A stretch of DNA of 64,000 bases from Polaribacter sejongensis (GCF_038024065.1 NZ_CP150667.1:2673501-2737500), one strand, 5' to 3'. Shown: positions 1 to 9,565, numbered from the stretch's first letter. Notes: generated by a model from the letters alone, not told the origin. A program made the numbers and translations.

Positions 1-831
1 AAAGAAGAAAACACCTCTATTTCTAAAAGTGATCAATTTAACAAATATTGGTATTCTGGTAAAGCAGAATTAAGCAGTTACACGTTAAAACAAGCTAGAT
101 ATGGCGAAATACGAGACGGAGAAGTTGTTTTAGTTTTTGTTACAGAACCTTTTTCTGTTAGCAAACAAGTTAAGTTAGACAACCCGCAAAAAGCAGGAAC
201 CGATAATATTTCTGTTCTAAAATTAAACCAGGTTCGTAAATTTAATACGGGGATTTACAATTACTCTATTGTCACCTCTACCTTTACCCCTATTGATACT
301 AAAAATCACCCTCTTACTTTAAAAGCTGCTACAAGTATTCAAGAATGGTGCGGACATACTTTTACACAACTAAACCTTGCTGATGACAAATATAATTTTA
401 AACAGTTTTCTTATTTTGAAGTTGATGGAGACGAGGAAAAAACAATTAATGCCACTTATTTAGAAGAAGCATTATTCACTAAAATTCGTATTTCAAAAGG
501 ACAATTACCTGAAGGAGAAATCAATTTGATTCCTTCTACTATTTACAGTCGTTTTAACTACAAAAAAATGGATGTAGAGAAAGCGGAAATTAGTAAAACA
601 ACATCAGAAAAAACGTTTACCTATAAAATAAAGTATCTAAATATTAATAGAACTCTTACCATTGATGTAGAAAAAGAGTTTCCCTATAAAATTTTAGGTT
701 TCACAGAAGTTGATGGAACTGGTTTAACCACAACTGCAAAACTTAAAGCAACTAGTAATGAGCCTTATTGGGAACAAAAAAAGTTATCGGATCAAGATAA
801 AAGAAAAGCTTTAAAATTAAAATACGAATAG
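1..831 (+). CDS. Conserved secreted/lipoprotein-like protein, 3' part only
   Basis: The reading frame is open from base 1 to the TAG at 829-831 (276 residues), so the start lies outside the window. The fragment has no membrane segment and reads as an extracytoplasmic beta-rich domain, with segments such as FNKYWYSGKAE and LKAATSIQEWCGHTF. From memory, flavobacterial homologues are about 300 residues with an N-terminal lipoprotein signal and are sometimes labelled 'septum formation inhibitor Maf'; nothing here resembles the Maf nucleotide pyrophosphatase fold, so I would not transfer that name. Function unknown. A TTG at 526 is internal and not a start. Confidence 0.8.
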   Translation, partial: KEENTSISKSDQFNKYWYSGKAELSSYTLKQARYGEIRDGEVVLVFVTEPFSVSKQVKLDNPQKAGTDNISVLKLNQVRKFNTGIYNYSIVTSTFTPIDTKNHPLTLKAATSIQEWCGHTFTQLNLADDKYNFKQFSYFEVDGDEEKTINATYLEEALFTKIRISKGQLPEGEINLIPSTIYSRFNYKKMDVEKAEISKTTSEKTFTYKIKYLNINRTLTIDVEKEFPYKILGFTEVDGTGLTTTAKLKATSNEPYWEQKKLSDQDKRKALKLKYE

Positions 832-903
832 TTTTTTTTTAAGGTTTCTGCTATTATTTATTAGCAAAAAAGTTACTTGACTTTCTCATAAAAAACAGCT
901 AAC

Positions 904-1570
904 TTCGTTTAACTTCTGATATAAAATGTTAAGACGTTTGATATCAATTGAGTTGTACACGATACGATTGCGAAAAATGAAAAAAACATTACTTTTATTG
1001 ATTACATTATTATCATTGAGTTGTTCAGAAAAACCAAAGAAAGATTGGAAAACAGAAACACCTACTTTCAATGATTTTGAAACATCTGGATTTTGTGATA
1101 TGAGTTTTCGTTCAACGAATCCAAATTTTGAAAATTCGAATATTGATACTAAATATAAAGCAGAAGTTATAAGACAATTCAAGAAAACTGAAAATTATTA
1201 TAACTGCAATTATATAATCACACCGATTCACAAAGCTGATAAAGAATGGGAATTACACATTTTTAACGCATATAACGGAGAATTTGTTCAGTCTTTAAAA
1301 CATCAATATGGAGCAGAATTAACAATAGAAAGTTCATTGATTATTCTTGATGGAATGGATGACGGAACATTTGATGAGTTAACCCAATTTTGGATTATGG
1401 AAAATGATAAAATGATACGAATAAAATAACCGTGTACAACAACTGGTATATTCTATAGCTTGGTTTTTGCACACTTACGAAAATCCTCTCAGATTTTCTT
1501 GGTCGGTAAATATTTACTAAATTAGTTGCTTAAAATACGCTACAAAACATACCAAAAACCGTTAAACGAA
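904..1570. repeat. Hairpin-bounded cassette-like unit around a lipoprotein gene
   Basis: Two nested pairs of inverted repeats enclose one gene. Outer arms are TTCGTTTAAC (904-913) and GTTAAACGAA (1561-1570); inner arms are GTTGTACACG (952-961) and CGTGTACAAC (1431-1440), the latter starting one base after the stop codon. The 130-bp right end folds further: GGTATATTCTATAGC (1445-1459) faces GCTACAAAACATACC (1539-1553) with 12 of 15 matches, the rest being G-T wobble on the minus strand, around a small hairpin GAAAATC/GATTTTC (1479-1485/1492-1498). A left hairpin TGATAT/ATATCA lies at 917-922/941-946. The outer arms fit the integron core patterns RYYYAAC and GTTRRRY. No integrase is present. 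Whether it moves is inference. Confidence 0.5.
977..1429 (+). CDS. Small predicted lipoprotein of unknown function
   Basis: This 150-residue protein starts MKKTLLLL and has a lipobox LSLSC at about residues 12-16, so it is probably a lipoprotein. ATG 977 is chosen because it begins the signal peptide; an upstream in-frame start at 926 would bury it and lies inside the flanking repeat. The mature part is acidic and has no motif I recognise. It is the only gene between the nested inverted repeats that span 904-1570, with the right repeat starting one base after its stop, which suggests it travels as the cargo of that unit. Confidence 0.65.
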   Translation: MKKTLLLLITLLSLSCSEKPKKDWKTETPTFNDFETSGFCDMSFRSTNPNFENSNIDTKYKAEVIRQFKKTENYYNCNYIITPIHKADKEWELHIFNAYNGEFVQSLKHQYGAELTIESSLIILDGMDDGTFDELTQFWIMENDKMIRIK

Positions 1571-1586
1571 CGTTTCTTAAAAAACA

Positions 1587-1621
1587 AAAAAGGCGAAAAA
1601 TTTTAAATTTTTCGCCTTTTT
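1587..1621. terminator. Bidirectional terminator between convergent genes
   Basis: Near-perfect palindrome: GGCGAAAAATTT (1592-1603) and AAATTTTTCGCC (1605-1616), flanked by A and T runs that give a U tract on either strand. It lies between the plus-strand lipoprotein gene and thiL on the minus strand. Confidence 0.75.
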
Positions 1622-1641
1622 ATATAAATTAATTTGCCTTT

Positions 1642-2694
1642 TTATTGCTCTTCTTTCAAAGCATTCCAACCTTGTGCTTTCAATGCAATTTCTTGGCTAG
1701 CTCTTGTTACTAAATTTAAACCTTGGTTTTCTGCAGTAACATGCCCAATAATAGAAAAATGTGGATTTCCTTTTATCTTATCAAAATCTGCAATTGGCAC
1801 GGTAAATAACAATTCGTAATCTTCACCTCCACTTAAAGCAACCATGGTAGAATCTAGCTCAAATTCTTCACAAGCAGAAATTACTTGCGGGTCTAAAGGT
1901 AATTTATCTTCATAAATCTTACACCCTACTTTACTTTGCGTACAAATATGAAAAAGTTCTGACGAAAGCCCATCAGAAATATCAATCATAGAAGTTGGTT
2001 TTACTTCCATTTCCTTTAATAAACCCGGAATGTCTTTACGTGCTTCTGGCTTTAATTGACGCTGAATTAAGTATGTGTAATTATCTAAATCTGGCTGATT
2101 ATTTGGATCCACCTTAAAAACTTGCTTTTCTCTTTCTAAAACTTGTAATCCTAAATAAGCGGCACCTAAATCTCCAGAAACCACAATTAAATCGGTTTCT
2201 TTAGCGCCATCTCTGTACACAACATCCTCTTTTTCTGCTTTACCAATTGCGGTAACAGAAATTAAGATTCCTTTGGTAGACGAAGTAGTATCTCCACCAA
2301 CTAAATCTACATTATAGCTTTCACATGCTAATTGAATTCCGGAATACAATTCTTCAATTGCTTCTAAAGGAAATCTATTCGAAACCGCAATAGAAACCGT
2401 AATCTGTTCTGCAACTCCATTCATTGCATACACATCAGATAAATTTACCATTACAGCTTTATATCCTAAATGTTTTAACGGCATATAACTTAAATCGAAA
2501 TGCACACCTTCAATCAACAAATCTGTGGTAACCAAAGTTTGTTTATCCGAAGCATCTAAAACCGCAGCATCATCTCCAACAGCTTTTATTGTAGATGGAT
2601 TTTGCACTTTAAAATATTGTGTAATATGGTTGATTAAACCAAACTCACCTAGTTCGGCCAACGACGTCTTTTGTGTATTTTTATCTTCTAACAT
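1642..2694 (-). CDS. thiL: Thiamine-monophosphate kinase
   Basis: ThiL phosphorylates thiamine monophosphate with ATP to give the cofactor thiamine diphosphate, in the cytoplasm. The 350-residue product shows the AIRS/PurM-type fold signatures: VGDDAAV near residue 39, TTDLLIEGVHF near 56, a metal-binding VGGDTT near residue 133 and SGGEDYEL near 288. Length fits the family. It is transcribed alone, away from the M1 peptidase gene, and ends at the terminator at 1587-1621. Confidence 0.93.
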   Translation of the reverse strand: MLEDKNTQKTSLAELGEFGLINHITQYFKVQNPSTIKAVGDDAAVLDASDKQTLVTTDLLIEGVHFDLSYMPLKHLGYKAVMVNLSDVYAMNGVAEQITVSIAVSNRFPLEAIEELYSGIQLACESYNVDLVGGDTTSSTKGILISVTAIGKAEKEDVVYRDGAKETDLIVVSGDLGAAYLGLQVLEREKQVFKVDPNNQPDLDNYTYLIQRQLKPEARKDIPGLLKEMEVKPTSMIDISDGLSSELFHICTQSKVGCKIYEDKLPLDPQVISACEEFELDSTMVALSGGEDYELLFTVPIADFDKIKGNPHFSIIGHVTAENQGLNLVTRASQEIALKAQGWNALKEEQ

Positions 2695-2798
2695 CTTGCA
2701 AAGATAGGTACATTCTAAAAAATGACAGAATTACTTTAACACCTATATTTTTTATTTTAGAATTTAAACAGTACTTTTAAATTCTAATCCTATTCCTC

Positions 2799-4718
2799 AT
2801 GGTTCGTTTTCTTGTAGTCTGCTTTTTTATTCTACTCCATATTTCAAGTGTAACTGCTCAAGAACTCATAGAAATTGCAGAAGCAGAATCTAAATCTGCT
2901 GCTACAAAAATTCATTTTAAAGCAAATTCTAATACCTCAAACTACGATATCACCTATCATAAATTAGAATTTTCTGTAGATCCTTCCGTGGCAGCTATTT
3001 CTGGTAAAGTAACCACCACTTTTACTGCTTTAAACAATTTATCTACTGTTACGTTTGATTTAGATGATAATATGACGGTGACTTCGGTTACTCAAAACGG
3101 AAATACTTTATCTTTTTCTCAAAACTCAAATGACGAATTGGTTATTACACTTCAAGCTACTTTAAACCAAGGAAACTCTACATCAGTTGTAATAGATTAC
3201 AATGGAAACCCAACAAGTAATGGTTTTGGTTCTTTTGAAGTAAATACTCACGGAACCGCAAATACTCCGGTTCTTTGGACGCTTTCTGAACCTTATGGCG
3301 CTTTGGGTTGGTGGCCTTGTAAACAAGATTTGAATGATAAAATTGATATGATTGATGTGTATATTACTGCACCAGAACAATATGTTTCCGTTTCCAACGG
3401 ATTAGAGCAGAGCACATCGACTAATTTAGGCTTTAAAACCACACATTTTAAACATCAATACCCTATTCCGGCTTATTTAATTGCCATTGCTGTAACCAAT
3501 TATGAAACTTATTCGCATGATGTTTCTCACAATGATAATAATTTTCCGATTGTAAACTATGTGTATCCCGAAAGTTTAACTTCAGCCCAAAACAGCACTT
3601 TAGTTACCGTTGATATTATGGAGCATTTTATCGATTTGTTTGGCGATTATCCTTATAAAAATGAAAAGTATGGTCACGCACAGTTTGGTTGGGGCGGTGG
3701 AATGGAGCACACAACTGTTTCCTTTATGGGAAATTTTAGCCGTGGATTAATTGCGCATGAATTGGCGCACCAATGGTTTGGAAATAAAGTTACCTGCGGA
3801 AGCTGGAAAGATATTTGGCTAAATGAAGGTTTTGCAACTTATTTATCTGGTTTAACCATTGAACATTTAGATGGAGATCTTTCTTTTAAAAACTGGAGAA
3901 GTTCAACCATTAATTCTGTAACCTCATCTACAAATGGAGCGGTTTACCTTACGGATATAGATACCACAAGCGTCAGCAGAATATTTAATAGTAGATTATC
4001 TTATAATAAAGGCGCCATGGTTTTACACATGTTGCGTAAAAAACTAGGCGACACGCATTTTTTTGAAGCTTTAAAAAACTACATTTCAGATCCTGATTTG
4101 GCTTACAATTATGCAAAAACTCCAGATTTAATAGCACATTTAGAAACTGCAAGTGGTTTAGATTTAGAAGAGTTTTTTAACGATTGGATTTACAATCAAG
4201 GATATCCAACTTACAATGTAAACTGGCATCAACCAGAAACAAATACCATAAATATAACATTGAATCAAACCCAGAGTGATCCTTCTGTTTCTTTTTTTGA
4301 AGCCAATGTTCCCATCCGTTTAAACGGAACAAACGGAGAAGTTTTAGACATCATTTTAAACAACACCACAAACGGACAAACTTTTGTAGAAAACGTTACT
4401 TTCACAGTAAATTCAATAGATTTTGATCCAGATACTCATTTAATTTCTAAAAACAATAATGTTACTTTAGGTATAGAAAACAATCCATTTATAGCAGAAA
4501 ACATTTCTTTGTTTCCGAATCCAGTAAATGATATTTTAACGATTGAAACCTCAAAGAATATTACATTCAAAAATGTGATTATTTACAACACGCTTGGTAA
4601 AGAAATTTTTACAACTAGTAATAAGGAGGTTAATCTTAGTCAATTGAATCAGGGTATTTATTTTATTAAAATATTTACGGATGCAGGAAACTTGTATCAG
4701 AAGATTATTAAAGAATAG
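2799..4718 (+). CDS. M1-family aminopeptidase with T9SS C-terminal sorting domain
   Basis: A secreted zinc metallopeptidase of 639 residues. Residues 1-20 form a signal peptide ending near TAQ. The M1 exopeptidase motif appears as GGGMEH, with H instead of the usual N, a variant I recall in secreted bacterial members. The zinc site HELAHQWFGN is followed 18 residues on by the third ligand in NEGFATY. The last 75 residues form a type A sorting domain beginning SLFPNPVND and ending in a basic stretch, which marks substrates of the type IX secretion system. It therefore probably acts on peptides at or outside the cell surface. Monocistronic: a repeat array follows it. Confidence 0.92.
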   Translation: MVRFLVVCFFILLHISSVTAQELIEIAEAESKSAATKIHFKANSNTSNYDITYHKLEFSVDPSVAAISGKVTTTFTALNNLSTVTFDLDDNMTVTSVTQNGNTLSFSQNSNDELVITLQATLNQGNSTSVVIDYNGNPTSNGFGSFEVNTHGTANTPVLWTLSEPYGALGWWPCKQDLNDKIDMIDVYITAPEQYVSVSNGLEQSTSTNLGFKTTHFKHQYPIPAYLIAIAVTNYETYSHDVSHNDNNFPIVNYVYPESLTSAQNSTLVTVDIMEHFIDLFGDYPYKNEKYGHAQFGWGGGMEHTTVSFMGNFSRGLIAHELAHQWFGNKVTCGSWKDIWLNEGFATYLSGLTIEHLDGDLSFKNWRSSTINSVTSSTNGAVYLTDIDTTSVSRIFNSRLSYNKGAMVLHMLRKKLGDTHFFEALKNYISDPDLAYNYAKTPDLIAHLETASGLDLEEFFNDWIYNQGYPTYNVNWHQPETNTINITLNQTQSDPSVSFFEANVPIRLNGTNGEVLDIILNNTTNGQTFVENVTFTVNSIDFDPDTHLISKNNNVTLGIENNPFIAENISLFPNPVNDILTIETSKNITFKNVIIYNTLGKEIFTTSNKEVNLSQLNQGIYFIKIFTDAGNLYQKIIKE

Positions 4719-4733
4719 TGTTTTGATTGAAGT

Positions 4734-4781
4734 GTTCTCGATACAAAATTTCTGAAAAAGAAATTTCACTCGAACTGACAG
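4734..4781 (-). repeat. Dispersed repeat, copy 1 (related copy at 46608-46659)
   Basis: On the minus strand it begins CTGTCAGTTCGAGTG and ends GTATCGAGAAC, around a small hairpin AAATTTCT/AGAAATTT. The same two ends occur on the plus strand at 46608-46659 with a different middle. Confidence 0.7.
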
Positions 4782-4842
4782 CATGTATTATTCAAAAGAT
4801 TTGTTACGCGGAAATGACAAAACTGGATAGAAACTAAACTAA

Positions 4843-5612
4843 GCTTGTCACTTCGAAGTATTGAGAAGTCTCAAAACAGTGATATCAAAGCGCAACCAAG
4901 CATTATGTGATTTCTCCAAAAAGGTCAAAATAACAAAACTGGATGGAAACAAAACTGAGCGCAGCCAAACTAAACACAAAAAAATACAAAGCTTGTTACT
5001 TCGAAGTATTGAGAAGTCTAATAACAGTTATAACACTGCACAACCAAGCCTTATGTGATTTCTCCCAAAAAGGTCGAAATGTCAAAACTGAATGGAAACA
5101 AAACTGAGTGCAGCCAAAACTAAACGCAAAAAAACACAAAGCTTGCCACTTCGAAGTATTGAGAAGTCTCACAACAGTGATACCATAGCGAAACCAAGCA
5201 TTATGTGATTTCTCCCAAAAAGATCAAAATAACAAAACTAAGCGCAGCCAAACTAAACGCAAAAAAACACAAAGCTTGTCACTTCGAAATATTGATAAGT
5301 CTCATAACAGTGATACCACAGCGAAACCAAACCTTATGTGATTTCTCTCAAAAAGGTCGAAAGGACAAAACTGGATGGAAACTAAACTAAACTAAACGCA
5401 AAAAAACACAAAGCTTGTCACTTCGAAGTATTGAGAAGTCTCATAACAGTGATAACACAGCGTAACCAAGCCTTATGTGATTTCTCCCAAAAAGGTCGAA
5501 ATAACAAAACTGGATGGAAACTAAACTAAACTAAACTAAACGCAAAAAAACACAAAGCTTGTCACTTCGAAGTATTGAGAAGTCCCATAACAGTGATACC
5601 ACAAAATTGAGT
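4843..5612. repeat. Tandem array of six imperfect hairpin units (133-150 bp)
   Basis: The motif CTTCGAAGTATTGAGAAGTC or a close variant recurs at 4851, 4999, 5149, 5282, 5421 and 5565, giving periods of 148, 150, 133, 139 and 144 bp; the last unit is truncated. Each unit is an imperfect inverted repeat: a left arm with CACTTCGA and GAGAAGTCTCATAA faces a right arm with TTATGTGATTTCTC and TCGAAATGAC. Hairpins are separated by a spacer of CTAAA steps whose number changes between units. The region has no credible gene; it fills most of the gap between the M1 peptidase gene and lpxH. Confidence 0.85.
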
Positions 5613-5699
5613 AGCAAAAATTGCATCCAACCTTTTTAAAGCCTTTCACCCGTTTATAAATTAGTTTTTCTATTTTTACCGATATAAAAAATTCATCTT

Positions 5700-6458
5700 T
5701 TGATTTCCATAACAACATCAGAAAATAAAAAAGTCTATTTTGCTTCCGACCAACATTTTGGAGCACCAACTCCTGAAGCTAGTTTTCCTCGCGAAAAAAA
5801 GTTTGTCGCTTGGTTAGATGAAGTAAAAAAAGACGCAGAAGCCATTTTTTTATTAGGCGATTTATTCGATTTTTGGTTCGAATACAAAACCGTAGTTCCT
5901 AAAGGGTTTGTAAGAGTTTTAGGAAAATTAGCAGAAATAAAAGATTCAGGAATTCCGATTTACTTTTTTATAGGAAATCATGATTTATGGATGAACGATT
6001 ATTTCCAAAAAGAACTGAATATTCCTGTTTATCATGAACCACAAGAGTTTTTAATCAACAATAAAAAGTTTTTAATTGGTCATGGAGACGGTTTAGGTCC
6101 TGGTGATCATGGGTACAAACGCATGAAAAAAGTGTTTACATTTCCATTATTCAAATGGATGTTTAGATGGTTGCATCCAGACATTGGCGTACGTTTAGGG
6201 CATTATATGTCTGTAAAAAATAAATTAATTTCTGGTGATGATGATGCAAAATACTTAGGTGATGAAAACGAGTGGTTGGTATTGTATTGTAAAGAAAAAC
6301 TAACCCAACAACATTACGATTACTTTGTATTCGGACACAGACACCTTCCTTTAGAAATAGAGCTACAGGAAAACAGTACATATATAAATCTTGGAGATTG
6401 GATTCAGTATTTCACCTATGGTAAGTTTGATAAAGAATTTAAGTTATTAAAAGCATAA
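5700..6458 (+). CDS. lpxH: UDP-2,3-diacylglucosamine diphosphatase
   Basis: This peripheral membrane phosphoesterase hydrolyses UDP-2,3-diacylglucosamine to lipid X in lipid A synthesis. All metallophosphoesterase motifs are visible in the 252 residues: ASDQHFG (about 15-21), LLGDLFDFW (about 51-59), IGNHDLWM (about 91-98), GHGDGLGPGD (about 126-135) and FGHRHLP near 212. The start is TTG 5700: an in-frame TAA at 5685-5687 precludes anything upstream of 5688 and no ATG precedes the first catalytic motif. It is convergent with the TonB-dependent receptor gene and shares the terminator at 6511-6536. Confidence 0.9.
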   Translation: MISITTSENKKVYFASDQHFGAPTPEASFPREKKFVAWLDEVKKDAEAIFLLGDLFDFWFEYKTVVPKGFVRVLGKLAEIKDSGIPIYFFIGNHDLWMNDYFQKELNIPVYHEPQEFLINNKKFLIGHGDGLGPGDHGYKRMKKVFTFPLFKWMFRWLHPDIGVRLGHYMSVKNKLISGDDDAKYLGDENEWLVLYCKEKLTQQHYDYFVFGHRHLPLEIELQENSTYINLGDWIQYFTYGKFDKEFKLLKA

Positions 6459-6510
6459 AAATAAACCTTCACTGATTTAGTTTAAATACTTTTATAAAAT
6501 AATAGACATA

Positions 6511-6536
6511 AAAAAAGCGGCAAATTGCCGCTTTTT
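6511..6536. terminator. Bidirectional terminator
   Basis: AAAAGCGGCAA and TTGCCGCTTTT form a hairpin flanked by A and T runs between two convergent genes, lpxH and the TonB-dependent receptor. Confidence 0.8.
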
Positions 6537-6554
6537 AAATATAAAATAATTCAT

Positions 6555-9431
6555 TTATTTCAAGTTAAAACTTACTCTTGCAAATAAGAATCTACCGCCA
6601 ATACCAAATTGCTGTGCTCTTCTAGACCAATCGAAACGACCATCACTTCTATTACCAAAAGAAGCTTCTGCCATATCTGGATAAATGTCAAACAAGTTAT
6701 TTGCACCAATTGTTAACGTTAAAGCATCTGTAGCTTTATACCCTAAAGATAAATCTGTAACTACCTTAGAACTGAATACCTGTTGGTTAGCAACTACTGT
6801 TGTAGCCTCTGTTACTTCACCAAAATATACATTTCTTAAAAAGATATTAAATTTACCCGTTGTAAAACTATTTGTTAAATTCAACTTCGTTCTTGGCACT
6901 GCTTCTTCTAAATACACTCTACTATCTTCAGGAAAATAAGTACTTACTAAGCCTGCATTTTCTAAAACCGTAGATGCATTAATATCTCCTACTTGCTCTG
7001 TTTTAGATAAAGTTGCAGATAAATCTGTTTTTAATCTAGAATTAGCACCAATATCAGCTTTATGCGTAATTACAAAATCGATTCCTTTAGATTGTGTGTC
7101 TATTGCATTTGCAAAAAAAGATGCTGCAGAAGCATTTGCTTGCGTTAATAAATTATCTAATTCTGTCCCAGTACCAGGGCCTTCAAACTGACCTGTATAA
7201 ACTACTCTGTCATCAATATTAACAACATAACCATCTAAAGTTAAAGTAATATTAGCATCTGGTAATTTTGCTGTAAACCCTGCACTAAAACTGGTAGAAG
7301 ACTCTTCTTCTAACTGAGGAATACCTAACAATTGAGCCGCTCTACTATCATTGGCAAAAGTCCCCACTTCTTGTGGATCTCCATTCTGATCAAAAATAGT
7401 TGAGGTAGAATTAAAGTTTAATTGGTGTAAAGAAGGTGCTCTAAATCCAGTATTAAAAGAAGCTCTAATTCTAAAGTTCTCTGAAGCTTTAATTAAAGTT
7501 GCTAATTTAAAATTTACAGTAGAACCAAAATCTGAATAATCTTCAAAACGAGTTGCGAAGTTTAACGAAATAGCTTCAGATAAATCTGCATCTAAATCTA
7601 AATAACCAGCAATACTACTTCTACCTCTAGACAGCTCATTACTTGGACTGAAACCTGGAAATACTTGCGAACCACCTGGTCTTGCAGCATCAAAAAAGTC
7701 TAATAAAGGCACCTGTGTAGATATCTTAATAGCCTCACCTGTTGCTGTATATTGAGTATAAGAAGCTTCTTCACCTGCAGTAATTTCATAATTCTCTAAA
7801 CGATATTCTGCACCAAAAGCGACACCTAAACCTTGAAAAGTATTTTTATAAAATTTATTTAAATCTAAGTTTACGGTATTTTGAGAAAAAGCAAAACCAC
7901 CAGCATCAAAAACTGTTGGAGAAGCATTTCCTTGCGATGCATTAAATGTATTTCCAATCATATAATCGAAAGCATTTCTACCATACGTATTTGAAAAATC
8001 TACATTCCATTCTCCAATCTTACCTTTAATTCCCACTGCTAAAGATTTATCTGAAATAGTAGAATTAATTTCTGGTAAAAAACCATTAATATAGGCAGGT
8101 GTGTACGTTCTACTTTGGTTTGGTAATCTATAAAAACCAGCAGAATTACCATCTCTAGAACCTAAACCAGCAAAAGAATACAGTTCGGTACCATTGTCAT
8201 CTAAAGGTAATTTAAAGTTGGCAAAAAACCTACCTCCTCTTACTTTAGACTGTCCAACTCTCATGTTAAAGTCTTTACTTTCTAAACCTCTTGCTGCTAA
8301 TTCTGCAGTTGTATTATCTCCTGATAAAACACCCTGTAATTGAGATTTTGTTGTAGCTCCATTTAAATTAATACCAGCCTGATTTGCATATTGAATAACA
8401 TCACTAACATCATTATCTAATAATTTGGTTAAATCATAACCATCATCATTTGCAAATCTTTCAACGGTATTATATAAATTGAATATCGTTCCTTCCCAAT
8501 CTTTCATTCTGTTGTAAGCTTCTCTCACATCAAAATCTCCAGTAAAGTTAATAAAACCACCTTTATCACCAATTGGCAATCCATAGTTTGCACTAATATT
8601 GGTAGTTTGTCCGTCTACACCTCCCGTTTGTCCGTTGGCATTTTTACTAAAATTAGCACCAGTAGTAACTACTAAAGCCAATTCATTTACGCTTTCATTT
8701 AAAACGATGTTAATAACACCCGCAATAGCATCAGAACCATATTGTGCTGCTGCTCCATCACGTAAAACTTCAATTCGTTTTATAGATGCTGCAGGAATTG
8801 CATTTAAATCTGTACCAACAGAACCTCTACCAAAAGTTCCATTAATATTTATTAAAGATGAGGTATGTCTTCTTTTACCATTTATTAATACCAAAACCTG
8901 ATCTGGTCCTAAACCTCTTAAAGACGCTGGATCTATATGATCTGTACCATCAGAAATTGTTTGTGTATTAGATGTAAATGATGGAGCTACAAAATTTAAA
9001 ATCTGATTTAAATTTACTTGTGGTGAAGATGCAGCCAATTCTTTCATATCTACAATATCTATTGGAACCGGAGAATCTATAGCAGTTCTATTAGGATTCC
9101 TAGAACCTATTACAACAACTTCCTCTAAAGAATTATCTTCATTTACCAAAATTGTTAAATAATTGGTATTTGTAACATTTACCTCTTTAGAAGCATATCC
9201 CATAGAGGAAACTACCAATTTTATAGGTAAACTTTCTACAGCAACAGAAAACTCTCCATTAATATCTGTAACCGATCCGTTGGTTGTTCCTTTTTCAATA
9301 ACATTTACATATGGCAAACCACCACCAGATGAATCTGTAACTTTACCCTTTATTGTTTGTGCTACCATAGCCAAAGGCAACATAAATAACAAAGTGATTA
9401 CTACGTTTTTTAATAAGTAATTTTCTTTCAT
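6555..9431 (-). CDS. TonB-dependent outer membrane receptor
   Basis: A 958-residue outer membrane transporter. Residues 1-24 form a signal peptide ending MVAQ; residues about 26-105 are a CarboxypepD_reg-like beta-sandwich domain (IKGKVTDSSGGGLPYVNV, typical of Bacteroidota receptors); a plug domain follows from about 115, with GSDAIAGVINI near 237; the rest is the 22-strand barrel, ending in an aromatic-rich strand (FARVSFNLK). The substrate cannot be read from sequence. No SusD-like partner lies beside it, so it is not a standard SusCD glycan pair. Confidence 0.92.
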   Translation of the reverse strand: MKENYLLKNVVITLLFMLPLAMVAQTIKGKVTDSSGGGLPYVNVIEKGTTNGSVTDINGEFSVAVESLPIKLVVSSMGYASKEVNVTNTNYLTILVNEDNSLEEVVVIGSRNPNRTAIDSPVPIDIVDMKELAASSPQVNLNQILNFVAPSFTSNTQTISDGTDHIDPASLRGLGPDQVLVLINGKRRHTSSLININGTFGRGSVGTDLNAIPAASIKRIEVLRDGAAAQYGSDAIAGVINIVLNESVNELALVVTTGANFSKNANGQTGGVDGQTTNISANYGLPIGDKGGFINFTGDFDVREAYNRMKDWEGTIFNLYNTVERFANDDGYDLTKLLDNDVSDVIQYANQAGINLNGATTKSQLQGVLSGDNTTAELAARGLESKDFNMRVGQSKVRGGRFFANFKLPLDDNGTELYSFAGLGSRDGNSAGFYRLPNQSRTYTPAYINGFLPEINSTISDKSLAVGIKGKIGEWNVDFSNTYGRNAFDYMIGNTFNASQGNASPTVFDAGGFAFSQNTVNLDLNKFYKNTFQGLGVAFGAEYRLENYEITAGEEASYTQYTATGEAIKISTQVPLLDFFDAARPGGSQVFPGFSPSNELSRGRSSIAGYLDLDADLSEAISLNFATRFEDYSDFGSTVNFKLATLIKASENFRIRASFNTGFRAPSLHQLNFNSTSTIFDQNGDPQEVGTFANDSRAAQLLGIPQLEEESSTSFSAGFTAKLPDANITLTLDGYVVNIDDRVVYTGQFEGPGTGTELDNLLTQANASAASFFANAIDTQSKGIDFVITHKADIGANSRLKTDLSATLSKTEQVGDINASTVLENAGLVSTYFPEDSRVYLEEAVPRTKLNLTNSFTTGKFNIFLRNVYFGEVTEATTVVANQQVFSSKVVTDLSLGYKATDALTLTIGANNLFDIYPDMAEASFGNRSDGRFDWSRRAQQFGIGGRFLFARVSFNLK

Positions 9432-9565
9432 ATTAAAGTATTTTTAAAGTTATTATCTCTAAATATCGCCTTTTTAAACTAAAAATACAATATTTTAACA
9501 ATTTCTTTATGCTATAACTCTTTTTATAAATTAAAAAAATAGACATCTTTAACCTTCTTTTAACA

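Noticed and set aside
1..831. Septum inhibitor Maf
   Set aside because: No Maf nucleotide-pyrophosphatase motif is visible; the protein is beta-rich and probably exported.
886..1182. 98-codon frame on the minus strand
   Set aside because: It opposes the lipoprotein gene, which has a signal peptide and lipobox.
4843..5612. Possible CRISPR array, and small open frames within it
   Set aside because: Repeat units are 133-150 bp with diverged copies and no regular unique spacers, and no cas genes are near. The open frames at 4861-5058 and 5205-5390 follow the repeat and have no homologue-like features.
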